From positions 124,001-188,000 of the forward strand of contig JAFLEI010000008.1 in NCBI GenBank assembly GCA_017301975.1: 64,000 nucleotides of DNA, written 5' to 3'. The notes under the pieces are model-generated. The model was not told where the DNA came from and made no database searches. It saw nothing but the letters and a program-made list of their open reading frames with translations. The position numbers were made by a program, and so were the translations under genes. Below are positions 1 to 8,628 of this stretch, piece by piece. How positions within the stretch are numbered: position 1 is the stretch's first letter; the number at the start of each line of letters is the position of its first letter. The stretch is from Verrucomicrobiota bacterium. GTDB lineage: Bacteria > Verrucomicrobiota > Verrucomicrobiia > Verrucomicrobiales > Verrucomicrobiaceae.

Positions 1-1
1 C

Positions 2-157
2 CTTGCCGGGGCCACGGGCGGTCTCCCGCACGAAATCGAATTCACCCTCGAACCCATTCGCGGCCTCTCCCACCTCACCGCGCATTTTAACACCCACCAC
101 TGCACTTTCACGCAGACCAGCTTCTCCCCCACTCTGCCCAACGGCGATGCCGAATAA
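2..157 (+). CDS. C-terminal end of an unidentified protein (partial)
   Basis: The reading frame is open from the window edge to TAA at 155-157 and gives 51 residues starting LAGATGGLPHEIEF and ending LPNGDAE. It has the same C-rich codon use as the next gene, so it is probably the end of a real upstream gene. No family is recognisable from this fragment. The TPR gene starts 19 bases after its stop, so the two could be co-transcribed. Confidence 0.5.
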   Translation, partial: LAGATGGLPHEIEFTLEPIRGLSHLTAHFNTHHCTFTQTSFSPTLPNGDAE

Positions 158-176
158 CCCCTCTCTCCTCTCAACC

Positions 177-827
177 ATGAAAACACACATCCTCATCCTC
201 GCCTTCGCCTGCGTCACCGCTGCGAACGCCGCCGACAAGCTCGCCGCCATCTCCGAAGCCTGGCAGCAATCTCTCACGGCTGAATCCAACAGCGATTACC
301 CCGCTGCGCTGGAGGGCGTCCTCGCTTTCAAAAACGCCGGCGGCGAGACCTACCTCGCCGCAGTGCGTGCCGGCTGGCTTTCCTACCTCAACAAGGACTA
401 CGCAAAGGCCGTCCAGTATTACACCACCGCCGCCAAACAGGAACCGCGCGCCATCACACCTCACCTCGGCCTCATGAACGTGTATCTCGCGCAGACCCAG
501 CCCGAGGACGCCCTGCGTGCCGCCCGTGAAGTCCTCAAAATCGACCAGTTCCATCGTCCCACACTGCTCACCGCCGGTGAGATTCTCTTCAATCACCAGG
601 ACTACCGCAAAGCCGAGGTGTACTTTGAGCGCGCTTACAAGCTGATGCCTGAAGACCCCCTCGGCATGAGCTGGTTCGGCTGGTCGCTGATCAATCAAGG
701 GCAGGCCCGCATCGCCGCGCCCTTGTTTGAAAAGCTCATGCAGATCAATCCGGACGGCTACCTGGTGCAGGACGGCTTTGCCATCACCCGCTCCGGCCCG
801 CCAGGACCTCCTCCCGTCCAGCGCTAG
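177..827 (+). CDS. Exported TPR-repeat protein
   Basis: The protein has 216 residues. The ATG at 177 begins a classic signal peptide (MKTHILILAFACVTAANAA), so it is preferred over starts further upstream, which would read through the end of the previous gene. The mature part is built of tetratricopeptide-type helical pairs, for example around LAAVRAGWLSYLNKDYAKAV and YRKAEVYFERAYKLMPEDP. Each pair shows the W/L-G-Y-A-P spacing of TPRs. TPR proteins are scaffolds, so no catalytic role is implied. The protein probably acts in the periplasm. It lies just downstream of a partial gene and is followed by a long non-coding gap. Its partner is unknown. Confidence 0.75.
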   Translation: MKTHILILAFACVTAANAADKLAAISEAWQQSLTAESNSDYPAALEGVLAFKNAGGETYLAAVRAGWLSYLNKDYAKAVQYYTTAAKQEPRAITPHLGLMNVYLAQTQPEDALRAAREVLKIDQFHRPTLLTAGEILFNHQDYRKAEVYFERAYKLMPEDPLGMSWFGWSLINQGQARIAAPLFEKLMQINPDGYLVQDGFAITRSGPPGPPPVQR

Positions 828-878
828 TTCCACATGGTTAGATTTGACCATCTTCGGGCAAGCTGCCCTCCGGGCGGA

Positions 879-921
879 GCAAAGTAGCCATGTTCCTGTG
901 GAACATGGGAACGCTCCGCTT
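879..921 (+). repeat. Dispersed repeat family B, copy 1
   Basis: It begins GCAAAGTAGCC and contains the palindrome CCATGTTCC-TGT-GGAACATGG. Related sequences on the other strand occur at 40308-40346 and 42184-42220, where the stem is CCTTGTTGC/GCAACAAGG. The flank GCAAAGTA is kept while both stem arms change together. Confidence 0.65.
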
Positions 922-1131
922 CGCCCCAGACTCTTAACAATGTAGAACTAGAGTGCTTTACATAAACACACAACCTCGCTGCTGCCCCTGGTTTGCATCA
1001 GTGCAGATGGATTGAAATACGACAGGCGCTCCTGTCTGTCCCCAGCGCACTTGGCAGAATCATCCACAGGCCACGAATAAGATCAAAATGATCCATCCAA
1101 TCTTGCATCATAAACTGACGTCTTTGTCTTG

Positions 1132-1234
1132 AAGGCCAACGGCCTTCCGTCATTCAGCCCAGGGGTGCCGAGCTTTAGCGAGTGCTCCCCTGGGTTCAGG
1201 CAGCCAATCCGGAAGCAAACCCATCACCTTCTTC
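1132..1234 (-). repeat. Dispersed repeat family A, copy 1
   Basis: Read on the minus strand it contains, in order, GGGTTTGCTTCCGGAT, then ACCCAGGGG, a CTCGCTAAAGCTCG core, CCCCTGGGCT, and AAGGCCGTTGGCCTT. The same order of blocks occurs on the + strand at 40159-40260, 43793-43890 and 47884-47977. The sequence is non-coding and imperfectly palindromic. Confidence 0.65.
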
Positions 1235-1343
1235 GCGCACCACGTCTTCCAGCAGCGCCTCACGGCCATTCCGCCACTGGGGCCTGTGTCTCCCCACGAA
1301 AAGCCCCATCCTGCACAATCCTCAACAATAGAGCAGGGACCCC

Positions 1344-2669
1344 ATGCACACGCCTTCCCAGATTCGCGCCCGCGGCCGGTTCCTCCACGCCGCCCTCGAT
1401 CAAGTGATCGAACAACGCGGCTGGAGCACAGCCAGGCGCCGGGCTCACCAGTGGCGTGTGCTCCGCTCCTTGGTGCAGCATGCCCACACCCACATCCCGC
1501 TCTATCAGAAGCTCTTTGCAGAGGCCGGATTCACCCCCGCAATGCTCCAAGACTGGGAGGACATCTCCAGGCTCCCCATTCTCACCAAATCCCATCTGCG
1601 CACCGCCACGCGGGCGGATTTGATCGCCCAAGACAACCGTGATGACATCCGCTGGCTGGCGTCCTCCGGCTCCACGGGCACACCCGCCAGCATGGCTCGC
1701 ACGGAGGAGTCACTCTGGCATTACATGGCCTGCAACACGGCCTTGTACTATGACTGGTGCCACGGCACGCCGCTCACCCATGGCCTCTATCTCGTCGATA
1801 TGGCTCCCGACAGCATCGACTTCGCCACTGCCGATCTCCTGCGCACCACCGTGCCGGATTCGCGCATCTTTTCCGTTCACGATCCCGTCTCCAAACTCAC
1901 GCACGAACTCCTGGGCATCGCCCCTGAATTCATTTCTTCCTACCCATCCACACTCCGCGCCATCGCACTGGATCTGCGCGCGCAAAACCGCGTCGTAAAA
2001 CACACACGTCTCATCCATCTCACCTCCGAAATGCTGGATGCCCACACGCGGCATCTGCTCGGGCAGGTTTTTCCGAACGCACGTCTCATCGAGACCTACA
2101 CCAGCACCGAGGGCGGGCTCGTTGCCTGGCAGTGCATGCAAGGCTCGCGCTGGCACATCGCCGAGACCAACGTTCTCTGTGAAATCGTCGATGACAACGG
2201 CCTGCCCACCACCGGCCTCGGCCACATCGTCATCACCGATCTCACCAACACCGCCACTCCCATCCTCCGCTATCGCGGACTCGGGGATCTGGCTCGCTGG
2301 GAGCCGGAGCCCTGCCCCTGTGGCAGCAGCGCGCGCAGCATACGGCACATCGAAGGCCGCACCGCCGCCATGCTCCGTGCACGCGACGGATCCTTGATCT
2401 CGCCCTATGTCATCACCAACGCCATCGAGGAGGTTCCCGGCCTGGCTCAGTATCAGGTCGTGCAAAAGCAGCCCGGCCTGTTTGAAGTCCGCGTCGTGGC
2501 GGATGCCGGCGCACCGCACAATCGCGTTGAAATGGGCATCACAACTGCGCTTGAGGCAGCTTTGGGAAGCGTGGCCGGTTTGCAAATCACCTTCGTCTCC
2601 AGCATTGCCGCGCCTCCAGGATCGCATAAGGTGCCGCTTGTGATTTCAGAACTTCCCCTCGCCGCATGA
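1344..2669 (+). CDS. PaaK/CapK-like phenylacetate-CoA ligase family protein
   Basis: The protein has 441 residues, the usual length for this family of adenylate-forming enzymes, which activate a carboxylic acid with ATP. Visible motifs are the P-loop-like SSGSTGTP at about 107-114, YTSTEGG at about 252-258, and RYRGLGD at about 310-316 in the place of the hinge/ATP motif. A CPCGSS segment follows, as in PaaK relatives. The substrate cannot be read from the sequence; CapK-like members act on other acids than phenylacetate. The ATG at 1344 follows AGGGA. The stop overlaps the ATG of the next gene by four bases (ATGA), so the two are probably translationally coupled. Confidence 0.8.
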   Translation: MHTPSQIRARGRFLHAALDQVIEQRGWSTARRRAHQWRVLRSLVQHAHTHIPLYQKLFAEAGFTPAMLQDWEDISRLPILTKSHLRTATRADLIAQDNRDDIRWLASSGSTGTPASMARTEESLWHYMACNTALYYDWCHGTPLTHGLYLVDMAPDSIDFATADLLRTTVPDSRIFSVHDPVSKLTHELLGIAPEFISSYPSTLRAIALDLRAQNRVVKHTRLIHLTSEMLDAHTRHLLGQVFPNARLIETYTSTEGGLVAWQCMQGSRWHIAETNVLCEIVDDNGLPTTGLGHIVITDLTNTATPILRYRGLGDLARWEPEPCPCGSSARSIRHIEGRTAAMLRARDGSLISPYVITNAIEEVPGLAQYQVVQKQPGLFEVRVVADAGAPHNRVEMGITTALEAALGSVAGLQITFVSSIAAPPGSHKVPLVISELPLAA

Positions 2670-4177
2670 AGCGCCTGCTCGACCACACCCTGCGTGGTTA
2701 CGGGCAGATGCTCGTGGCAAACAGTCGCATCACAGGCGTGTGCGTTCTCATCGGTTTGTTCGTGCTTTCCGTGGATGCCGCATTGATGAGCCTCGGGGGC
2801 GCGCTCCTCATCTCCGCCCTCGCCCAGTGGCGTGCGCAGAATGACTCCGTTCTCAAGACCGGGCTCTTCAGCGTGAATGGCGCCTTGCTTGGTGCTTTGT
2901 GGTATCTTTTTCCGCAGGTGCCGCTCTGGACCCAGGCGCTCGCCACGGCTCTCGGTTGCGCGGCCATGGCATTTTTCTTCGTGCCCGTCGCTGAACGCAT
3001 GCACGAAAAAAAGTCGCCCTACGTCCTCTTCAGCCTCCCCTACGTCGCCGCTGCCTGGGTCGTGCTGATGGCACTGATTTTCTTTGGCGTGCATGATGCG
3101 GAACTCACCCGCGGCTGGCGCGCACTGCTCACGGGCCACTTTGAAAAAGCCGAGAAGCATTTCCTCAACACCGAGGTCAGCACCGACATGGCGGAAGCCT
3201 ATCGTTGTGCGGGCCTTGGCTGGAGTTTGTACCGCCGTGGAGATCAAACCGGCGCACAGACCGCCTTCTCACGCGTGCTCTCGCTCAAGATTGGAGTTCC
3301 AGATGCCTATGACGGTCTTGGCTGGAGCCGCCTCCGTCAGGGACGCTATGAAGATGCGGCGCTGGCGTTCCGCCGTGCCGTCGCGTTGGATTCTTTTTTC
3401 GCCGACTCATGGGACGGCCTCGGCTGGTGCGCCCTGCAGGCTGGTAAGCCGGATGAGGCACGCCACCACTTCACCACGGCGGCGCTCTGCGCCCCCTTGT
3501 TTGCCGATGCCTACCTCGGCTTCGCAACCACCCTGTCGGGAGGCTCCGCTCAGGAATACGCAAAGGCATGGGGCGAATTTGCTGGCAGTCATCTCAGCCT
3601 GACCACGCAGTTCACCTCCACCCGTGTGCTTCTTTGCTGGGTTTGGTTCTTCATTGGCATCCTCTGGCATTCACGCACCAGCGCTCTCGTGGCTCTGGGG
3701 GCTCTCCTCCTCTGCATGGCGGGCTCCGCATGGAAGCCTGTCTTTGGAGATCCCGCCTTCGCCATGAACGTCATCGTTGTCGCCCTGGCCTTGGGCGGTC
3801 ATTACCTGCGGTTGAACGTGAAGACCGTCGTCTGGATGCTCTTCGTCACGCTGGCGCTGGCCCTGCTGTGGGAGCCGCTCTCGGAAGCCCTGCTCCGCCT
3901 CGCGCTGCTGCCCCTCTGCCTCCCGTTCAATCTGGCCCTTCTCGGCAGCATCGCTTTCTTTGGCTGGCTGCACCGCCGTGGCCTGCGGGACGAGCGCATC
4001 CCCATTGACTGGGCTTCCAGCACGCCTGCGGAAATCCGCTCTTTTGCTGCGCAGAGAGAAGTCGCTGACGCCTGCTGGGAAAAGCTCAAAAAAGCAGACC
4101 CGGAGCCGCCGCAACCGCAGACCGAACGCTCACTTCAGCTTCCGGCCAAAGTGAACCTCAAAGTAAACGCCGAGTGA
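2666..4177 (+). CDS. Urea-transporter-like membrane protein with inserted TPR domain
   Basis: The protein has 503 residues. Residues 1-140 resemble the first half of bacterial urea transporters: LRGYGQMLVANSRITG, then FSVNGALLGALW, then a PYVLFSLPYVAAAW exit segment. Residues about 150-315 are soluble TPR repeats, three of which share the signature DGLGWxxLxxG. Residues about 320-450 return to hydrophobic helices that resemble the second urea-transporter half (FAMNVIVVALALGG, LPLCLPFNLALL). The usual bacterial family is about 300-340 residues without TPRs. Urea transport is only an inference from weak resemblance. It is coupled to the upstream ligase by a 4-base overlap. Its 3' end overlaps the convergent next gene by 48 bases. 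Confidence 0.65.
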   Translation: MKRLLDHTLRGYGQMLVANSRITGVCVLIGLFVLSVDAALMSLGGALLISALAQWRAQNDSVLKTGLFSVNGALLGALWYLFPQVPLWTQALATALGCAAMAFFFVPVAERMHEKKSPYVLFSLPYVAAAWVVLMALIFFGVHDAELTRGWRALLTGHFEKAEKHFLNTEVSTDMAEAYRCAGLGWSLYRRGDQTGAQTAFSRVLSLKIGVPDAYDGLGWSRLRQGRYEDAALAFRRAVALDSFFADSWDGLGWCALQAGKPDEARHHFTTAALCAPLFADAYLGFATTLSGGSAQEYAKAWGEFAGSHLSLTTQFTSTRVLLCWVWFFIGILWHSRTSALVALGALLLCMAGSAWKPVFGDPAFAMNVIVVALALGGHYLRLNVKTVVWMLFVTLALALLWEPLSEALLRLALLPLCLPFNLALLGSIAFFGWLHRRGLRDERIPIDWASSTPAEIRSFAAQREVADACWEKLKKADPEPPQPQTERSLQLPAKVNLKVNAE

Positions 4178-5002
4178 TTCCGCCAGTGCCACGGCAAACC
4201 GCCGTTGGTGCTCAGGCGTGTCACGCACATGGTTCCACGGGCACTCCACCTGGATCGCACTCACCGTGCCGCCTGAACGTGATCCATGCGCAGCGACGTC
4301 ATACACCCCGCTGAAGTAGCTCGCCATGAAGCCCGGACTCGCTTTGGACGGACTCGGCAGGCAGCGAATGCCACGGAACTCCAGCAATCCGCCCAGACTC
4401 TGCGGCCCACGCAGCAGTTCGGCAAAGCTCTGCGGCGAGCGCTTGTCCAGCTCACGGATGCAGGTGGCGGCGATCAGAGCCGCATCCCCGTTCAGTTCCG
4501 CTTCGGAGCGCTTCAAGAGGTCTCCTTTCACCAGATATCCCAGCTCGACCCGCTGATCCAGATGGCGATGTCCGTGAATGTCCAGCAGCAGGCCTGCCCC
4601 GCTCTTTTTCATCACCGTGTCGCAGGCTTTTTGCGCGCTGTCATGAAAGCGGTGCCACGCCGCGATGGCGGTTGGATCACCCTGCGCGGCCTCTTCAAGC
4701 TCGCGGTTCGGGTCCAGCTTGGTGCGGTGCAGGCGGGAGATGATGGCGTGCGGTTTGCCGCCATAGCGCTTCTCCAGTTCTTCGATGATCATCTCGGCCA
4801 GCGGCACCGTATTGGCATCCGTGCCCGTGACTCCATAGCGCCTCGCCAGCACATTGTCTGGTTTCAAACTGCCTCCATGCGGCACGGTAAGGATGATGGG
4901 CAGCGTGCCTGATCGCACCTCAATGTACGTTTCGAGCTCCGCTGTCTGGGCTTGCAGGACGGTCGCGGAAACAAAAAGAAAAAACGGGATGCGCATGGTC
5001 AT
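4130..5002 (-). CDS. Exported N-formylglutamate amidohydrolase-like protein
   Basis: From the ATG at 5002 the protein has 290 residues and starts with a signal peptide (MTMRIPFFLFVSATVLQAQ). An upstream in-frame ATG at 5053 would overlap the divergent gene and put non-hydrophobic residues first, so it is disfavoured. The mature part carries features of the N-formylglutamate amidohydrolase superfamily: TVPHGG, RLHRTKLDPNRE, LLDIHGHRH and a late VECPWNHVRDTP segment. Family members hydrolyse N-formylglutamate-like amides with a metal. Export suggests a different, extracytoplasmic substrate. The 3' end overlaps the convergent urea-transporter-like gene by 48 bases. Confidence 0.7.
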   Translation of the reverse strand: MTMRIPFFLFVSATVLQAQTAELETYIEVRSGTLPIILTVPHGGSLKPDNVLARRYGVTGTDANTVPLAEMIIEELEKRYGGKPHAIISRLHRTKLDPNRELEEAAQGDPTAIAAWHRFHDSAQKACDTVMKKSGAGLLLDIHGHRHLDQRVELGYLVKGDLLKRSEAELNGDAALIAATCIRELDKRSPQSFAELLRGPQSLGGLLEFRGIRCLPSPSKASPGFMASYFSGVYDVAAHGSRSGGTVSAIQVECPWNHVRDTPEHQRRFAVALAESLGVYFEVHFGRKLK

Positions 5003-5051
5003 TCTCAGTGAAAGACAGTTCTCCGCCGCCTGCCACGTTTTTTTCCCGCTC

Positions 5052-6338
5052 ATGATTCACCGCATTCTCCTCCCGCTCCTGGTTCTCGCCTCCGCCTCCC
5101 ATGCCGGCAACTGGCCCGAATGGCGCGGCCCTTCCGCCCAAGGCCACGCCAATGCCTCCGGCCTCCCGGAAACGTGGAGTGAGACGAGCAACATCGCCTG
5201 GAAGACCGAACTTCCAGGACGAGGACACTCCACACCCGTCATGTGGGGAGATCAGATCTGGCTCACCACCGCCATCGAAAAAGCAGCCACCCCCGAGGAA
5301 GCCAAACGCCGCCTCGAATCCAACACCGGCGACCAGCCCCTCACCGTCCTCGGTTCCGTGAGCCTGCACGCCCTCTGTGTGGACCGCAGCACTGGCAAAC
5401 TCCTTCACGACATCGAACTCCTCAACATCAAGGACCCCCAGTGGGCCCATCAGCTCAACAGCTATGCCTCACCCTCACCCATTTTGGCAGAGGGCCGGCT
5501 CTACGCCCACTTCGGTTCCTTTGGCACCGTCGCCCTCGATACCAACACCCTGAAGGTCCTCTGGAAAAACGAAGAACTCCATGTCATGCACGAAAACGGC
5601 CCCGGCTCCACCGCCGTTTTGCATGGGGACCGGTTGATCGCCCATTTTGATGGCAGCGATCAGCAGTTTATTGCCGGATTCGACACAAGGAATGGCCAAG
5701 TCGCATGGAAAACACCCCGCAGCGGCGACATGGATCCCCGCCCCCAGCAACGCAAAGCCTACGGCACCCCGCTCATCGTCCAGTCACAAATTATCAGTTC
5801 CGCCGCCAACAACATCTACGGCTATAATCCATTGACCGGTAAAGAACTATGGAAGGTCCACTACGGCGATCTCGGCTTCTCCATGTCCACCGTCCCCGTG
5901 GCCGACGACCAGCAGATCTATTTCAGCACCGCCTTCGGCAAATCGGCAATGATCGCCCTCAAATACAACGGTTTAGAGACCCCCGAAGTCGCCTGGCGCA
6001 ACAACAAGAACGCCCCCAAGATGTGCTCCCCCGTGCTTCACAATGCACTGCTCTTCTACGTCGATGACGGCGGCATCGTCAGCTGCGTGGACACAAAAAC
6101 CGGCGAAGCCTTCTACCGCGAGCGCATCGGTGGCAAATTCAGCGCCTCGCCCATTCTCGCGGATGGCAAACTCTACTTCTGCAGCCGCGAAGGCGTTGTC
6201 ACAATCATCAACGCCGCCAAGGAATTCAAAATACTCTCCCAGAACACTTTAGACGGCCCCATCATGGCCAGCCCCATCGCCGATGGCAGCGCCCTGTTCA
6301 TCCGCACGGACAAGGCGCTCTACAAGATCGGGAAGTGA
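5052..6338 (+). CDS. Exported PQQ-like beta-propeller protein
   Basis: The protein has 428 residues with a signal peptide (MIHRILLPLLVLASASHA). After it comes NWPEWRGPSAQG, the usual opening of planctomycete and verrucomicrobial propeller proteins. Blades follow with the pattern VYALDxxTGKxLW, for example VDRSTGKLLHDI, LDTNTLKVLWKNEEL, YNPLTGKELWKV and VDTKTGEAFYRE. The PQQ-like repeat is shared by BamB and quinoprotein dehydrogenases. I see no quinone or metal ligands that prove an enzyme, so it may be a scaffold. The start at 5052 is chosen for the signal peptide; the same frame is open further upstream. It is divergent from the amidohydrolase gene, with 49 bases between starts. Confidence 0.8.
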   Translation: MIHRILLPLLVLASASHAGNWPEWRGPSAQGHANASGLPETWSETSNIAWKTELPGRGHSTPVMWGDQIWLTTAIEKAATPEEAKRRLESNTGDQPLTVLGSVSLHALCVDRSTGKLLHDIELLNIKDPQWAHQLNSYASPSPILAEGRLYAHFGSFGTVALDTNTLKVLWKNEELHVMHENGPGSTAVLHGDRLIAHFDGSDQQFIAGFDTRNGQVAWKTPRSGDMDPRPQQRKAYGTPLIVQSQIISSAANNIYGYNPLTGKELWKVHYGDLGFSMSTVPVADDQQIYFSTAFGKSAMIALKYNGLETPEVAWRNNKNAPKMCSPVLHNALLFYVDDGGIVSCVDTKTGEAFYRERIGGKFSASPILADGKLYFCSREGVVTIINAAKEFKILSQNTLDGPIMASPIADGSALFIRTDKALYKIGK

Positions 6339-7466
6339 TCACTTCAGCGCAGCACGCAGCACGGGCTCGAAAATCTCCGCCTGACGAAGAAAGCCGAGGT
6401 CGGTGCCGTGGGAGGCGTCGTTGGAGCCTTCGGCATCGGTGCCGTAAAGAGCATCGCCACCGATGTAGTGCAGATTGGCGACTTTTTCGGCCTTCAGCAG
6501 TGCGTAGGCAGCTTTCAGTGCAGCGTGGTTGTCGTCATGGAATTTGGCTTTTGCAGGGGTGATCCAGGAATTGGTGAAACGGCGGTCTTCGACCAGGATG
6601 ATCGGGGTTTTGCCATGCTTTGCGCGCAGTTGCTTCACCAGCGGCACGCATTTGGCGGTGACGTCGGCGGGACCCATGTTGGGCAGGCAGTCGATGACGA
6701 TGACGGCAGGGTCCAGCTCATTGATGAGATCACCCACGGCCGCATCCATTTTGCCATTGCCTGAGAAACCGATATTGATGACGGGATGGTCCAGGTGGCG
6801 GCCCAAGATGGCGGTGTGTACCATGCCGGGACGTGAAGCATTCGCGCCATGAGTGATGGACGTGCCATAGAAAACGATGGGCTTCTCACGCGGCTTCAAT
6901 CCTTCAAACTTCGCACCCGCAGGCACGCCGATTTCGAGTTTTTCGATGCCGTTGTAGAGCGGCAGGTAGGCGGCGAATTCGTGCTCGCCGGGTGCGAGAT
7001 CGCTGATCATTACCGCTTCGACATGTTGGGCGGCGGGTTTGGTGCAGGTGACCCATTTCCACTGGCCTTTGGCGTCACGCGCATAGAGATCGAGGCCGCT
7101 CACGCCCGTTGCCGGCATGGCGGGCATGGCCAGATTTGCCTTGAGGAGATCATAGCGGCAGTAGATGGCTTTCGCGTCGGTCTTGAAGCGCACCATCATG
7201 CCCGCGCTGTCACGGCTGAGGCCCCAAACGGCAGGCGTCACGGTCTTTTCAGCCTTGGCTGGAAGACGGTCAAACCAGCGCTTTCGCTCCTGATCTCCCC
7301 AGCCACGGCCTTCGACGCCCCAGGTCGTCACGTCATTCCACTGCGCATCGGCGGGAACGGTGGGGCCTTTGGGTTTGGCTGCGGGCGCAGGTGCTTTGGG
7401 TGCTGCAGTTTGAGCGATCAGCGAGGTGCTGACCAGGAGGGAGAGAAGGAGAACGGCTGGTTTCAT
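6339..7466 (-). CDS. Exported SGNH/GDSL-type hydrolase
   Basis: The protein has 375 residues with a signal peptide (MKPAVLLLSLLVSTSLIAQ) and a short Ala/Pro/Lys linker. An N-terminal all-beta part of about 130 residues precedes the hydrolase fold. The nucleophile block is YGTSITHG near residue 200. IGFSGNGKM supplies the Gly block, and a late DASHGTDLG supplies the Asp-x-x-His pair. This two-domain layout is common in extracellular carbohydrate and acyl esterases of the group, but the substrate is unknown. The stop codon directly abuts the stop of the convergent propeller gene with no spacer. Confidence 0.75.
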   Translation of the reverse strand: MKPAVLLLSLLVSTSLIAQTAAPKAPAPAAKPKGPTVPADAQWNDVTTWGVEGRGWGDQERKRWFDRLPAKAEKTVTPAVWGLSRDSAGMMVRFKTDAKAIYCRYDLLKANLAMPAMPATGVSGLDLYARDAKGQWKWVTCTKPAAQHVEAVMISDLAPGEHEFAAYLPLYNGIEKLEIGVPAGAKFEGLKPREKPIVFYGTSITHGANASRPGMVHTAILGRHLDHPVINIGFSGNGKMDAAVGDLINELDPAVIVIDCLPNMGPADVTAKCVPLVKQLRAKHGKTPIILVEDRRFTNSWITPAKAKFHDDNHAALKAAYALLKAEKVANLHYIGGDALYGTDAEGSNDASHGTDLGFLRQAEIFEPVLRAALK

Positions 7467-7539
7467 GAGCGCATCAGTACGTTCGGCGGCGTTATGTTCT
7501 CACGTCAATTTCACGAAGCCAAACGTGTCTGCGCTGCCT

Positions 7540-8118
7540 TTAGCCGCGCACTTTGGCGAGGGCTTTTTTGGTGGCCTCGTAGGCTGTCTTTTCCCAGACC
7601 GGGAGCGAAGCGCGGGCGGTGGGATTTTTCAGCGGGGGAACGGGGCCATGAGCGGTGGCGAGATCGCTGGCGACAACCTTGCCGCTGCGCACATGGGCCA
7701 GGAAACCGACGCTAACACTCTGCCGCATGCGGTCAGGGGTCACCCACACACGGACAACGGCATTGAGGCGGTTGGCGGCGGCGAATTTCTTCACCTCGGC
7801 GCGTTCGTTGAACGGGTTCAGGTGCGAGGGAACCTGCTTCATCTGCGCGAAAGGCACATAATTGAAGGCGCGGCTGTCATCCAGAGCGCGCTCCACGCCG
7901 CGCTGCACGGCCTGATGCACACGCAGTTCTTCGAGGGATTCCGGTTTGGAGCGGGACATGGCATGACCGCTCGGAAACTCACCCATGGGACCGATGCCAA
8001 TGGCGCCAGTGCGCGCATTGTGAAGACGGCTGAGATTGCCTTCCGTGCAGGAGGACAAAGCGGCTGCGGCGAGCACACTGACAAGGAAAAGAGGGAGGCG
8101 TTGGCGGAGCGTTTTCAT
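7540..8118 (-). CDS. Putative lipoprotein of unknown function
   Basis: The protein has 192 residues. The N-terminus is a lipoprotein signal with the lipobox ALSSC at about residues 20-24, so it is probably anchored to a membrane. The rest is soluble and mixed alpha/beta, with a segment VVRVWVTPDRMRQSVSVGFLAHVRSGKVV that suggests a small beta sheet. I do not recognise a family. It lies between the SGNH hydrolase and a small membrane protein, all on the minus strand, with gaps of 73 and 98 bases. Confidence 0.6.
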   Translation of the reverse strand: MKTLRQRLPLFLVSVLAAAALSSCTEGNLSRLHNARTGAIGIGPMGEFPSGHAMSRSKPESLEELRVHQAVQRGVERALDDSRAFNYVPFAQMKQVPSHLNPFNERAEVKKFAAANRLNAVVRVWVTPDRMRQSVSVGFLAHVRSGKVVASDLATAHGPVPPLKNPTARASLPVWEKTAYEATKKALAKVRG

Positions 8119-8216
8119 GCCGTGTTATGCCACGGAGACGTGGTATTGTCATGCAGTAAGGGGATCGTGCCAGGGGCTTCACCCGGACGTAAAGCAGCGT
8201 TCGGTTTCGGGAACCC

Positions 8217-8600
8217 TCAGTCGTCGTTCGCCAGCGAGCCTTCCTTGGCATGGGCGAAGAAGATGTAAAAAAGCCCTTTGGAAAAATGCCATGTGCCGAA
8301 CACCACGGCCGTCGCACATATCGCGAGAAGCATTCGGGTGAAGCCTCCAAAGCCAATGAAGAACCCGGCAAGCAGGCCGAATCCCGTGAGCAACAATCCA
8401 AAACCGAAAGCCGCTTGTTTCATTGAATCGGCCCTGATGATAGCGATTCGCTCCGCACGGGCCTGATGGTACATCCGCAGCGCTTCTGCAGGGTCGATGC
8501 CATCGACTTCCAGGCGATAAAGAACATCAGAACGAGGCTCATCCCAGATGACCATGCGTTGAACACCTTCGTAGATACGTTCTTTGTGTTCGTCAGTCAT
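8217..8600 (-). CDS. Small two-helix membrane protein
   Basis: The protein has 127 residues. The soluble N-terminal half contains VIWDEPRSDVLYRLEVDGIDPAEALRMYHQARAER, a helical stretch. Two membrane segments follow: AAFGFGLLLTGFGLLAGFFIG and MLLAICATAVVFGTWHF. The arrangement of a short acidic helical head followed by two transmembrane helices recurs in verrucomicrobial and planctomycete small proteins of unknown function. The start is an ATG at 8600. No function is assigned. Confidence 0.55.
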   Translation of the reverse strand: MTDEHKERIYEGVQRMVIWDEPRSDVLYRLEVDGIDPAEALRMYHQARAERIAIIRADSMKQAAFGFGLLLTGFGLLAGFFIGFGGFTRMLLAICATAVVFGTWHFSKGLFYIFFAHAKEGSLANDD

Positions 8601-8628
8601 GAGCCTGTGGGATGAGGTGAGGCTGCAC

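Larger units (their letters stand above)
828..1343 (+). other. Intergenic region with two repeat copies, no gene seen
   Basis: These 516 bases hold no convincing gene; the open frames are short and lack family features. A hairpin-bearing copy of repeat family B lies at 879-921 and a minus-orientation copy of repeat family A at 1132-1234. A small inverted repeat, GACAGG/CCTGTC, is near 1021-1036. No terminator with a clear T-run was found after the TPR gene. Confidence 0.6.

Noticed and set aside
171..851. 226-codon open frame opposite the TPR gene
   Set aside because: The TPR repeats and signal peptide on the + strand are clear.
957..1131. Riboswitch before the PaaK-like gene
   Set aside because: Only a short GACAGG/CCTGTC hairpin is visible; no known riboswitch core could be recognised.
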